Shown here piece after piece: positions 56,237 through 64,000 of a stretch of DNA of 64,000 nucleotides (position 1 is the first letter of the stretch; every line of letters begins with the position of its first letter). The notes beneath the pieces are model-generated. The model saw only the letters and a program-made list of their open reading frames with translations. It was not told where the DNA came from and did not search any database. Made by a program: the position numbers and the translations under genes. This stretch comes from Variovorax paradoxus. GTDB lineage: Bacteria; Pseudomonadota; Gammaproteobacteria; Burkholderiales; Burkholderiaceae_C. The stretch is from assembly GCF_022009635.1 (NCBI RefSeq), contig NZ_CP091716.1, positions 7,558,501-7,622,500 of the forward strand. Reading direction: 5' to 3'.

Positions 56237-57235
56237 GTGCACACCCACCTCACGCGCCGCGCGCTGTGCCGCGCACTCGCGGCCTCGCCATTCATTTCCA
56301 TGCCGCCGCTGGCTGCCACGGCCGCACGTGCGGCCGAACACTGGCCGGCCCGGCCCATCAAGTGGGTGGTGCCCTACCTGGCCGGCACCGGCCCGGACAT
56401 CGGCGCGCGCATCCTCGCGGAGGCGGCCGGGCCGTTGCTGGGCCAGCCGATCATCATCGAGAACAAGGGTGGCGCCGCCGGCAACATCGGCGCACGGCAG
56501 GTGGCGCGTGCCGCGCCCGATGGCTACACCTGGATCTATTCGGCCGCGCCCATGGCGGCGAACGTGCAGATGTACCAGAACCCGGGCTACGACGTGATGA
56601 AGGACTTTCGCCATGTCATGCGCATCACCACCTCCGACGTGCTGCTGGTCGTCGGCGAGTCATCGGGCATCGGGTCGGTGCAGGAGCTGATCGCCAGGGC
56701 CCGCGCCAATCCCGGCAAGCTCGACTACGCATCGGGCGGGGTGGGAACGCCCTCGCACCTGGGCGTGGAGCTGTTCCTCAATGCGGCGGGCATCACCGCG
56801 ACGCATGTGCCGTACAAGGGTGCCTCCGAGCTGGTGAACGCGGTGCTGGGCAACCAGGTGAGCTTCGGCATGCCGATCTTCGCGGTGGCCTATCCGCACG
56901 TCAAAGGCGGCAAGCTCAAGGCGCTGGGCGTGGCGGGCGCGAAGCGCAACCCCGCATTGCCCGACGTGCGCACTTTGGCGGAGCAGGGCCTGCAGGGCGT
57001 CGAACTCACGTCCTGGGGCGGCCTGTCGCTGCCGGCCGGCACCCCCGACGCGATCGCGAACCGCATCTACGAAGTCTTCAGCGGCCTGCTCAAAGACCCG
57101 AAGGTGATCGCCGCGTTGACGGAACTGGGGAGTCAGGTCATGCCGTCGACGCCCGAGGGATACCTGCAAGTGATCAAGAGCGAGATCGATCTGACAGGGC
57201 GGATGATGAAGAGCGCGAAGATTTCGCCGCTGTAG
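56237..57235 (+). CDS. Tripartite tricarboxylate transporter (TctC/Bug) periplasmic receptor
   Basis: A 332-residue Bug-type receptor. A twin-Arg-like N-terminus (TRRALCRALAASPF) is followed by the mature protein with WPARPIKWVVPYLAGTGPDIGARI, QPIIIENKGGAAGNIGARQ, and THVPYKGASELVNAVLG. The GTG start at 56237 has AGGAGACAA at a good distance. It belongs with the ligase and dehydrogenase upstream, so it probably brings in the acid they degrade. No TctAB is nearby. Confidence 0.9.
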   Translation: MHTHLTRRALCRALAASPFISMPPLAATAARAAEHWPARPIKWVVPYLAGTGPDIGARILAEAAGPLLGQPIIIENKGGAAGNIGARQVARAAPDGYTWIYSAAPMAANVQMYQNPGYDVMKDFRHVMRITTSDVLLVVGESSGIGSVQELIARARANPGKLDYASGGVGTPSHLGVELFLNAAGITATHVPYKGASELVNAVLGNQVSFGMPIFAVAYPHVKGGKLKALGVAGAKRNPALPDVRTLAEQGLQGVELTSWGGLSLPAGTPDAIANRIYEVFSGLLKDPKVIAALTELGSQVMPSTPEGYLQVIKSEIDLTGRMMKSAKISPL

Positions 57236-57335
57236 CACTGTTGTCTTCTGTGCGTACGCACAGGCGGGTTTCAACGGAGGTTCGTGGCCGGGGGGCGGTG
57301 AGAGCATCGCGCGACAACACAGGAGACAAGAACCA

Positions 57336-58433
57336 ATGAACGCCAGCATCCCCCGTGTCGCAGCGCTGCTCGCGGCCCTCGTGCTCGCCGCGTGCGCGCA
57401 AACCCCGCAGACCTATGCCGAGAAGGCCGCGGCGCAGGCCGCCGCGAATGCGCAGCCCGGTGCGCGGCGCTCGCCGGCGCAGGTCAGTCCTGCCCCGACC
57501 AATGAGGTCAGCCCGCAGATGCAGGCGCTGATCGCGGGGCCGTACCCGTCGCATTTCAACGCGGCGCCGCAGAACGCGGCCGAGTGGAAAGATCTGATCA
57601 ACCGGCGCGCCGCCCCGGTGATCGCCGCGATCCCCGCGCTGAAGGAAAAGCTCGGCGTGTCCGTGCAGGCCGTGAAGATCGCGGGCGTGAACGCCTTCAT
57701 CGTCACGCCCAACAAGATCGCGCCGGGCAACGAGAAGCGGCTGCTGATGCATGTGCACGGCGGCGGCTATGTGTTCGGCCCCGGCGAGTCGGCGCTGCCC
57801 GAGGCCATGCTGCTGGCCGGATTCGGCGGCTACAAGGTGGTGTCGGTCGACTACCGCATGCCGCCCGACTATCCCTACCCCGCGGCCATGGACGATGCCA
57901 TGGCTGTGTGGAAGGAGCTGCTCAAGACCAACAAGCCGCAGAATATGGCCGTGTTTGGCACTTCCACCGGCGGCGCGATGACGCTTGCGCTGGTGCTGCG
58001 CGCCAAGGCCGAGCGCGTGCCGCTGCCCGGCGCCATCGCACCGGGCACGCCCTGGTCCGACATCGCGAAGATCGGCGACAGCTACCAGACCAACGAATGG
58101 ATCGACAACATCCTCGTGACCTGGGACGGCTGGCTTGGCCGCGCCGCGCTGCTCTATGCGAACGGCCGCGACCTGAAAGATCCGCAGCTGTCGCCCATCT
58201 ACGGCGACTTCAAGGGCTTTCCGCCCGCGATCCTGACCACCGGCACGCGTGACCTGTTCCTGTCGAACACGGTGCGCACGCATCGCAAGCTGCGGCGCGC
58301 CGGTGTGGAGGCCGAGCTCAACGTGTACGAAGGGCAGTCGCATGCGCAGTACGGCATCGACCCGAATGCGCCGGAAACGCGCGAGGCGTTCGGCGACATC
58401 GCGCGCTTCTTCGACAGGCACCTGGGGCGGTAG
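57336..58433 (+). CDS. Lipoprotein alpha/beta hydrolase (HSL-type esterase)
   Basis: A 365-residue esterase with a lipobox (ALVLAACA, Cys at about residue 21). The hydrolase core has the HGGG oxyanion motif near residue 141 (MHVHGGGYVFGPGES), the nucleophile elbow GTSTGG near residue 208, an Asp in TTGTRDLF, and the catalytic His in GQSHAQYG. This is the HSL/family IV pattern. The ATG at 57336 has GGAGACAAG upstream. It may act on a membrane-side ester and is placed directly after the TTT receptor gene, about 100 bases away. Confidence 0.87.
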   Translation: MNASIPRVAALLAALVLAACAQTPQTYAEKAAAQAAANAQPGARRSPAQVSPAPTNEVSPQMQALIAGPYPSHFNAAPQNAAEWKDLINRRAAPVIAAIPALKEKLGVSVQAVKIAGVNAFIVTPNKIAPGNEKRLLMHVHGGGYVFGPGESALPEAMLLAGFGGYKVVSVDYRMPPDYPYPAAMDDAMAVWKELLKTNKPQNMAVFGTSTGGAMTLALVLRAKAERVPLPGAIAPGTPWSDIAKIGDSYQTNEWIDNILVTWDGWLGRAALLYANGRDLKDPQLSPIYGDFKGFPPAILTTGTRDLFLSNTVRTHRKLRRAGVEAELNVYEGQSHAQYGIDPNAPETREAFGDIARFFDRHLGR

Positions 58434-58523
58434 ACACACGCAAGGCATCGTCCGACGCCGGACGCGTCGGCACGCCTGTAGGCTGCGCGCTTCAACTCCC
58501 CAACTCTCCCTGTGGAGGCCCCG

Positions 58524-59108
58524 ATGAAGCGACCCCTGCGAACCCTGTTGACCAGCCCGCCCTTTCTCATCGCGGCAGGCGCGGCGGTGGCATTGCTCAT
58601 CGCCGGCTGCGCTGTCTCGCCACCCACGATTCCGCCGGTCAAGCAGGTCGACCTGCAGCGCTTCATGGGCGACTGGTACGTGATCGGCAACATCCCGACG
58701 CGGCCGGAGCGCAATGCCTTCAATGCGGTGGAGTCGTACACGCTGCAGCCGGACGGGCGCATCGAGACGCGCTTTCGCTACCGCGAAGGCGCGTTCGAGG
58801 GCCCGCTCAAGACGATGAATCCGGTCGGCAGCGTGGTGCCGGACACCGGCAACGCGGTGTGGGGCATGCAGTTCATCTGGCCGGTGAAGGCCGAGTATGT
58901 GATCGTCGATCTCGACAGGGACTACCAGCTCACGATCATCGGCCGGAGCGATCGCGACTACGCCTGGATCATGGCACGCACGCCGAGCATTCCCGAGCCG
59001 GTGTATGAGGCGGCGGTGTCGCGGCTGAAGACGCTGGGTTACTCGACGGACAAGCTGCGCCGGGTGCCGCAGCGCTGGCCCGAAGAAGCCGCTGCGGGTG
59101 AGAAGTAG
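58524..59108 (+). CDS. Lipocalin family lipoprotein (Blc-like)
   Basis: A 194-residue outer-membrane lipocalin. A lipobox (LLIAGCA, Cys near residue 29) is followed by the GxW lipocalin signature (LQRFMGDWYVIGNIP) and the later TDY-like region (VKAEYVIVDLDRDYQLTII). Blc-type lipocalins bind lipids at the envelope. The ATG at 58524 has GGAGG six bases upstream, and an in-frame ATG at 58512 is less well placed. Confidence 0.9.
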   Translation: MKRPLRTLLTSPPFLIAAGAAVALLIAGCAVSPPTIPPVKQVDLQRFMGDWYVIGNIPTRPERNAFNAVESYTLQPDGRIETRFRYREGAFEGPLKTMNPVGSVVPDTGNAVWGMQFIWPVKAEYVIVDLDRDYQLTIIGRSDRDYAWIMARTPSIPEPVYEAAVSRLKTLGYSTDKLRRVPQRWPEEAAAGEK

Positions 59109-59129
59109 TCGGGGAGCAGGCGATCGCGA

Positions 59130-60344
59130 TCAGCCGGAGGCTTTCGCATTCAGTGCCGCGAAACCGCGCGCCAGGTCGGCCGTCAGGTCACCGGGCGCCT
59201 CCAGCCCGATGTGCAGCCGCACGACCGCACCGCGACCGCTCCAGTCGGTCACGCTGCGCGCGGCGCGCATGTTGGTCCAGGCCACGAGGCTTTCGTAGCC
59301 GCCCCATGACGAGCCGCGTCCGAAGAGCGTGAGCGCGTCGACGAAACGCTCGACCGCCGCATTGTCGATGCCGGGTTGCAGTTCGATCGACAGCAGCCCG
59401 TTGGTGCCCTTGCAGTCGCGCTTCCAGATGTCGTGGCCCGGATGCTGCGGCAGCGCGGGGCAGAACACCGTCGCGACCTCGGGCCTTGCCTCGAGCCAGT
59501 GCGCCACCTCGAGCGCGTGGCGCTCGTGCACCTGCAGCCGCGCCGACAGGGTGCGCATGCCGCGCAGCACCAGCCATGCGTCGTCGGGGCTCACGGTCAT
59601 GCCGAAGGCGTCGCAGCGTTCGTTGAGCGGGCGCCATGCAGCCTCGGTGGTCGCGACGGTGCCCATCATCACGTCGGAGTGGCCGCCGAGGTACTTGGTC
59701 GCGGCCATCGTCGAGATGTCGGCGCCCAGCGCGAGCGGCCGGTATTGCAGGCCCGACCCCCAGGTGTTGTCGGCCGCCAGCAGCGCGCCGCGCGCATGCG
59801 CCAGCGCCGCGAGCCGGGGCAGGTCGCACATCTCGTAGACCAGCGAGCCGGGGCATTCCGCATACACAAGACGGGTATTGGCTTCGAACAGGTCTTCGAC
59901 GCCGCTGCCGTCCGCCGCGAAGAAGCTGCTGCGGATGCCGTAGGGCTCGAGGAACGAGGTCACGAGGTTGCGCGTGGGTTCGTACACGCTGTCCGACATC
60001 AGCACGTGGTCGCCCGGCTTCAGGTACGACAGCAGCACCATGCCGATGGCGGCAAGGCCCGTGGGAAAGAGCCGCGTGCGGTAGGCGCCTTCGAGTTCGC
60101 TCACCGCGTCTTCGAGTGCGAAGGTGGTGGGCGTGCCGCGCGCGCCGTAGCTGAAGATGCGTTCCCCGTCGCGCCGCGCGCGGGCGTCTCGCATCGCGCC
60201 CACGCTGTCGAAAAGCACCGTGCTGGCGCGCACCAGCGGCGTGTTGACGGGGGCGCCGCCGGCATACGAGGGCGTCTTGCCGGTGCGCGTGAGCCGGGTG
60301 TCGAGGGACTGGCCTGCGGGGTCGTCGTTGTGCGAAGCGGACAT
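59130..60344 (-). CDS. metC: Cystathionine beta-lyase / PLP-dependent Cys-Met metabolism enzyme
   Basis: A 404-residue PLP enzyme of the Cys/Met metabolism family (fold type I). It contains the SYGARGTPTTFALEDAVSELEG block, the cofactor-ring region DSVYEPTRNLVTSFLEPYG, the aspartate in LLAADNTWGSGLQYRPLA, and the PLP Lys in MAATKYLGGHSDVMMGT (near residue 214). The overall pattern is that of cystathionine beta-lyase, which cuts cystathionine to homocysteine, pyruvate and ammonia. The ATG at 60344 (MSASHNDD) was chosen. It is last in the leftward unit with a TTT receptor, a rhodanese and a cysteine-dioxygenase-like gene. Confidence 0.9.
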   Translation of the reverse strand: MSASHNDDPAGQSLDTRLTRTGKTPSYAGGAPVNTPLVRASTVLFDSVGAMRDARARRDGERIFSYGARGTPTTFALEDAVSELEGAYRTRLFPTGLAAIGMVLLSYLKPGDHVLMSDSVYEPTRNLVTSFLEPYGIRSSFFAADGSGVEDLFEANTRLVYAECPGSLVYEMCDLPRLAALAHARGALLAADNTWGSGLQYRPLALGADISTMAATKYLGGHSDVMMGTVATTEAAWRPLNERCDAFGMTVSPDDAWLVLRGMRTLSARLQVHERHALEVAHWLEARPEVATVFCPALPQHPGHDIWKRDCKGTNGLLSIELQPGIDNAAVERFVDALTLFGRGSSWGGYESLVAWTNMRAARSVTDWSGRGAVVRLHIGLEAPGDLTADLARGFAALNAKASG

Positions 60345-60388
60345 GGTTCGATGAAGGGCGAAAGTGGGTGGCAGGCCGCTATGTTGCG

Positions 60389-61399
60389 TCAATCCGCCTT
60401 GGCACCGGAAAGCTTGACGATGCGCGACCAGCGGTCGATGTCCTGGCGCAGTTGCGCCGCGAAGGCCTCGGGCGTGCTGGCCACCACCTCGCTGCCGCCG
60501 TCGGTGACGAGCTTGGCCACCTCGGGCATGTGCAGTGTGCGCACGATGGCTTCGTTCAGGTAGGCCACGCGTTCGGGCGGCGTGCCGGCCGGGGCGAAGA
60601 AGCCGTACCAGTCTTCGAAGCGTGCGCCGGCGTAGCCCAGTTCTTCCAGCGTCGGCGCCTTGGTGAACACGCCGATGCGGCGCGGGCTGGTGACGGCCAG
60701 CACGCGCAGCTTGCCGTTCTGCACCAGCCCCGCGACCGACGAGGTGGAGGTGACCAGGATGTCGACCTGTCCGCCGAGCAAGTCGGTCAGGGCCGGGCCG
60801 GCGCCCTTGTAGGGCACGTGGGTCATGGCGATGCCGTTGTCCTTCGACAGCACCACGCCGACGAGGTGCGACAGCGTGCCGTTGCCGGGCGTGGCATAGG
60901 TCACCTTGCCGGGGCTGGCCTTGGCCTTGGCGGCGAGGTCGGCAAAGCTCTTGAGCGGCGAGTTGGCGTCGACCACCAGCGCGAGCGGCGCGGCGTTGAT
61001 CTGCGTGATGGGAATGAAGTTCTTGACAGGGTCGAAGCCGGGCGACGCGTAGAGCGAGGGGTTCACCGCCATGATCGACACCTGCGAGGTGAGCAGGGTG
61101 TAGCCGTCGGGCTTGGCGTCGGCCACGGCCTTGGCGCCGATGTTGCCGCCCGCGCCGCCGCGGTTGTCGACCACCGCGGCCTGGCCCATGAATTCCGGCA
61201 GGCGCGCGGTCACCAGGCGTGCCGTCGCGTCGTTGCCGCCGCCCGGCGGGAAGGGCGAGACGAAGCGGACCGTCTGCGACGGAAACCCGTTACGCGGCGC
61301 CAGCGGTTCGGCTGTGGCGGGCTGCAGGGCGAGCGCCGAGAGCCATGCAACGGCGACGGCAAGACGGGCGATGTGCGGAATGCGGCTGGCGAACGACAT
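60389..61399 (-). CDS. Tripartite tricarboxylate transporter (TctC/Bug) periplasmic receptor
   Basis: A 336-residue Bug-type receptor. The signal peptide (ARLAVAVAWLSALALQPATA) is followed by VRFVSPFPPGGGNDATARLV, QAAVVDNRGGAGGNIGAKAV and MTHVPYKGAGPALTDLLGGQ. The start at 61399 has AGGAG at a suitable distance. It is set between the rhodanese and cystathionine beta-lyase genes, so its ligand may be an organosulfur compound. No TctAB genes are present nearby. Confidence 0.9.
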   Translation of the reverse strand: MSFASRIPHIARLAVAVAWLSALALQPATAEPLAPRNGFPSQTVRFVSPFPPGGGNDATARLVTARLPEFMGQAAVVDNRGGAGGNIGAKAVADAKPDGYTLLTSQVSIMAVNPSLYASPGFDPVKNFIPITQINAAPLALVVDANSPLKSFADLAAKAKASPGKVTYATPGNGTLSHLVGVVLSKDNGIAMTHVPYKGAGPALTDLLGGQVDILVTSTSSVAGLVQNGKLRVLAVTSPRRIGVFTKAPTLEELGYAGARFEDWYGFFAPAGTPPERVAYLNEAIVRTLHMPEVAKLVTDGGSEVVASTPEAFAAQLRQDIDRWSRIVKLSGAKAD

Positions 61400-61461
61400 G
61401 ACGGAACTCCTGAAATAGGAACTGACGAGGACGAACTGGAAGCGGGACCGGTGAGGGCGGA

Positions 61462-63045
61462 TCAGGCGTGCGATGCGGCGGCTGGCGGCAGCCGGAAGGC
61501 GGCGCGCTCCTGCGCGTCGAGCTGCGCGACGAGGCCGGTCTCCCATGCGAGGTAGCGGCGCGCGGCTTCCTTGTTGCCGTCGTGGCGGTCGTGCACGAAG
61601 AACAGGTAGTCGATGCAGTCCGCGTCGGCGGGCAGCGCAGGCGTGGCCTCGACCGGCAGGCCGGCGGCGCGCCACGCGGCCATGCCGCCTTCGAGCACCA
61701 GCGGCGCGGACGAGCGGCCCGCAAGTTCGGACACGGCGGCCCAGGCGGCGAGTGCGGCGTCGTCGGCCACCAGCACGAGCTGGCGATGTTCGTGCTGAAG
61801 ATCCCCAGTCAGGCGCGGGCGGATCGACCAGCGCGCCTGCGGAATGTGGCCGGCGCGGAACTGCATGCTGCCGCGCAGGTCGACCAGCGCGATGTCGTCT
61901 TTCTCGAGCCGCGCGGCGAGTGTTTGCGCATCGATGGTGGCCAGCGAAGGGACCGCCGGCACGGCGGCAGGGGCCAGGGACAGCCCGCTCGCCAGCCCGC
62001 CTTCGAGCACGCTCGCGTCATGCCCCATCTGGCGCAGCCAGCTCGCGACGGTCGGCGCACGCACGCCGTCGTTGTCGAACAGCACGAGCCGTGCATTGCG
62101 CACGCCGAAATACTGGTCGCCGGCCTGCATCAGCTGGCCGCCGGGCGTGTGCTGCGCGCCGGGGAGACTTCCGGCCGCGAATTCCTCGGGCGTGCGCACG
62201 TCGCACAGGAACAGGCTGCGCTGCGCGTCGTCGGCCCACTGGCGCACGGTCTGCGCATTCACGGTGGGCACGTCGAAGCGGGCAGCCAGTGCCTTGGCGG
62301 CGGGGCGCAGATCGGTGTTGCCGCTGTCGTCGGCGTAGCGGCGCGTGCCGCCGTGCTCCAGCGCATGGTCGCCGAGATACCAGCCCTGCGTGCCGTTCTC
62401 CAGCGCATAGACAGGATTGGGCAGGCCCAGGTTGATGAGCGTCTGCGCGCCGATGATGCTGCGGGTGCGGCCCGCGCAGTTGATGACGATGGGCGTGGTG
62501 GTGTCGGGCACCAGCTGGCGCACGCGGTAGGCCAGCTCACCGTTGGGGCAGCAGGTGGCGCCGGGGATGTTCATCTTGTGGAACTCGCTGACGGGGCGGC
62601 CGTCGAGCACCACCACCTTGTCCTTGCGCGCCAGCATCTCGGCCAGCTGGTCGGCGCTGACGCGGGGCGTGTGATAGGCCTCCTCGGCCAGTTCGCCGAA
62701 GGTCTTGGAGGGCAGGTTGACGCCCGCAAACAGCACATGGCCCGCGGCCTTCCAGGCGCGGGCGCCGCCTTGCAGCACATGCACGTCGGTGTAGCCCAGC
62801 GCGGCCAGTTGACGGGCGGCGCGCTCGGCCACGTCGGTGTCGCCTTCGTCGTAGACCACCACGCGGACGTCCCGGCGCGGCACCAGGCGCGGTGCGTCGA
62901 CTTCGAGCCGGCTGAAGGGCAGGGGAATGCCGTAGAACAGGTGCGCTTCGCCGTACTGGCCGTGCTCGCGCACATCGAGCAGCGCGATCTCGCGGCTGTC
63001 GTGCAGCCAGGTCTTGAGGGTCTTCGGGTCGATGAAGGAGGTCAT
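61462..63045 (-). CDS. Four-domain rhodanese (sulfurtransferase) protein
   Basis: A 527-residue cytoplasmic protein made of four rhodanese domains in tandem. Their starts are recognised at LLDVREHGQYGEAHLFYG (about residue 22), VVLDGRPVSEFHKMNIPGA (about 145), LFLCDVRTPEEFAAGSLPGA (about 280) and IALVDLRGSMQFRAGHIP (about 395). Only the second domain keeps a catalytic Cys in its loop (IVINCAGRTRS, near residue 190). The equivalent loops of the others read VVYDEGDTD, VLFDNDGVR and VLVADDAAL. The C-terminal tail (DYLFFVHDRHDGNKEAARRYL) is also conserved-looking. ATG 63045 is used. It probably moves sulfane sulfur during cysteine breakdown. Confidence 0.88.
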   Translation of the reverse strand: MTSFIDPKTLKTWLHDSREIALLDVREHGQYGEAHLFYGIPLPFSRLEVDAPRLVPRRDVRVVVYDEGDTDVAERAARQLAALGYTDVHVLQGGARAWKAAGHVLFAGVNLPSKTFGELAEEAYHTPRVSADQLAEMLARKDKVVVLDGRPVSEFHKMNIPGATCCPNGELAYRVRQLVPDTTTPIVINCAGRTRSIIGAQTLINLGLPNPVYALENGTQGWYLGDHALEHGGTRRYADDSGNTDLRPAAKALAARFDVPTVNAQTVRQWADDAQRSLFLCDVRTPEEFAAGSLPGAQHTPGGQLMQAGDQYFGVRNARLVLFDNDGVRAPTVASWLRQMGHDASVLEGGLASGLSLAPAAVPAVPSLATIDAQTLAARLEKDDIALVDLRGSMQFRAGHIPQARWSIRPRLTGDLQHEHRQLVLVADDAALAAWAAVSELAGRSSAPLVLEGGMAAWRAAGLPVEATPALPADADCIDYLFFVHDRHDGNKEAARRYLAWETGLVAQLDAQERAAFRLPPAAASHA

Positions 63046-63133
63046 GGGGGCAAGTCGTTGGGACGAACGAAGTCCTGCGAGGCCGCTGGGCGCGGCCCGC
63101 ATGAAGAAAAAAGAAGGTTGAAAGGTGAGGCGC

Positions 63134-63724
63134 TTAGCGGCGCGTCTGCACGCCGATGCCCATGGTCTGGTACGTGCCCGCCGCCAGGTCGTAGGCGGTG
63201 CGGCTGTTCAGCGTTTCCAGGGCGCGGCCGTACATGTGCAGGTGGCGGATCACCTGCTCGCCCTGGATCTCCACCGAGTGGATGTCTTCAGGCATCAGCG
63301 CGATGCCCTTGCCCGGTGCGACCACCACGAGCGCGGTTTCCGCGAGCTTGCCCACACCGGGCACGCTGCCGTCGTCGGTGCGCTCGTACACGCGGTTGTG
63401 CTCGGTGCCTTCCACCGCCGCGATGCAGGCCCAGGTCGTGTGGTTGTGCGGCACGATCTTCTTGCCCGGGCGCATGACGTTCAGGTAGAGCGCATAGCTC
63501 TGGTCCGGGTCTTCGGCGATGAGGTAGCGCGCCTGGTGCTCCCCGGCCTCGGGCGCTGGAAAGTCGGCGGCGCCCCAGTACTCGGTGTGCGCGGCGAGGT
63601 CTTGCAGCGAGGCGAGCACCGTGTCGAGATTTCCCCGGGTCGCTTCAGCGCCGCCGATGGCTTTCTTCATGGTGGCGATGGACGCGGCGACAGCCTGCTT
63701 GCGTTGCTCGGACGGGGTGCTCAT
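63134..63724 (-). CDS. Cysteine-dioxygenase-like cupin protein
   Basis: A 196-residue thiol dioxygenase of the cysteine dioxygenase family. The iron ligands are the His pair in [17 protein letters not shown] (about residue 91) and the later His in [12 protein letters not shown]. Bacterial members oxidise cysteine or 3-mercaptopropionate to the sulfinic acid, and the sequence does not decide which. It is the first gene of the leftward sulfur unit. A divergent LysR gene starts 106 bases away. Confidence 0.85.
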   Translation of the reverse strand: MSTPSEQRKQAVAASIATMKKAIGGAEATRGNLDTVLASLQDLAAHTEYWGAADFPAPEAGEHQARYLIAEDPDQSYALYLNVMRPGKKIVPHNHTTWACIAAVEGTEHNRVYERTDDGSVPGVGKLAETALVVVAPGKGIALMPEDIHSVEIQGEQVIRHLHMYGRALETLNSRTAYDLAAGTYQTMGIGVQTRR

Positions 63725-63830
63725 TCGGTTTCTCCAGTGGGGTTGCCTGTTTCGTGTGCATTCACTGTAGTGACGGCGGCGTGACGCAACAATCCAAGCA
63801 GCGCAAGAAACACATTAATAAAATTGATGC

Positions 63831-64000
63831 ATGCCTACGCTCGATCTTGAACTCCTGCGCTCCTTTGCGGCCGTGGTCAGCCACCACAGCTTCGCGGCGG
63901 CGGCCGTCCACCTGGGGCGCACGCAGTCGGCCGTGACGCAGCAGATGCAGCGGCTCGAAGAGCAGATCGGCCATCCGCTGTTCGTGAAGCAGGGGCGCCA
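63831..64000 (+). CDS. LysR-family regulator, N-terminal part (runs off the window)
   Basis: Only the first 56 codons are present. They encode a typical LysR winged helix: [40 protein letters not shown], then [10 protein letters not shown]. It starts at the ATG at 63831. The gap of 106 bases to the cysteine-dioxygenase-like gene includes an AT-rich stretch (ATTAATAAAATTGAT) with a LysR-type T-N11-A appearance. It is the expected regulator of the leftward sulfur unit. Confidence 0.85.
   Translation, partial: MPTLDLELLRSFAAVVSHHSFAAAAVHLGRTQSAVTQQMQRLEEQIGHPLFVKQGR

Noticed and set aside
57248..57263. 16-bp palindrome CTGTGCGTACGCACAG between the TTT receptor and the esterase gene
   Set aside because: Could be a terminator stem or an operator but has no T-run, no repeat nearby and no second copy that I noticed.
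1..64000. Search for tRNA, rRNA, CRISPR arrays, insertion sequences and restriction systems
   Set aside because: No transposase, Cas, rRNA or convincing tRNA signal was recognised by reading; a covariance-model scan would be needed to exclude small RNA genes fully.

Overview
High-GC DNA from a betaproteobacterium, most likely a Comamonadaceae member of the Variovorax type. The signs are three stand-alone TTT (Bug-type) solute receptors, the frequent AGGAGACAA-like ribosome sites, and the overall gene set. The genus is an inference from gene content. The replicon is probably a chromid or megaplasmid rather than the main chromosome, because the window holds a plasmid-type replication and partition module.

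Layout. 0-6 kb: the end of an AtuA-like/DUF4387 pair, a two-gene ABC importer (fused permease plus ATPase), a small His-rich exported protein, and a TTT receptor paired with an AroQ chorismate mutase. 6.4-15.4 kb: the origin module. It has a DUF3701-type tyrosine recombinase (apparently frameshifted near its N-terminus), a 2.2-kb stretch without convincing genes, parB, a parS cluster, parA, an iteron origin with 22-bp units in two opposed arrays, and a Rep_3 initiator. 15.4-21.6 kb: an Ldh-type dehydrogenase convergent with a LysR gene, and a 1,207-aa fused double ABC exporter overlapping a secreted protein gene.

21.7-37.3 kb: a cell-surface-signalling locus. It has a short periplasmic STN/TonB-C-like protein with no receptor barrel, an ECF sigma factor, a FecR-type anti-sigma factor, a 4,139-aa filamentous-haemagglutinin-type exoprotein and a second ECF sigma gene. 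A shared promoter motif (GGTTCC-N17/18-CGTCT) lies before both fecR and the exoprotein gene, and a Pho-box-like element lies just upstream of the latter. The architecture recalls the Pseudomonas aeruginosa PUMA3 (VreA/VreI/VreR with PdtA) system. No TpsB transporter gene is visible here.

37.4-52.2 kb: mostly housekeeping and accessory genes. These are a PBP5-type carboxypeptidase, an AT-rich HipBA toxin-antitoxin pair, a DHFR-like reductase, an SDR, HU, an NlpC/P60 lipoprotein, an FAD monooxygenase, CstA with its YbdD partner, an M20 peptidase and a LysR/YeiH pair. 52.2-59.1 kb: a LysR gene, an acyl-CoA ligase, an acyl-CoA dehydrogenase and a TTT receptor that look like a catabolic unit, then an esterase and a lipocalin lipoprotein.

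59.1-64 kb: a leftward sulfur-amino-acid unit of a cysteine-dioxygenase-like protein, a four-domain rhodanese, a TTT receptor and a cystathionine beta-lyase, divergent from a LysR gene that runs off the window. No tRNA, rRNA, CRISPR array or insertion sequence was recognised.
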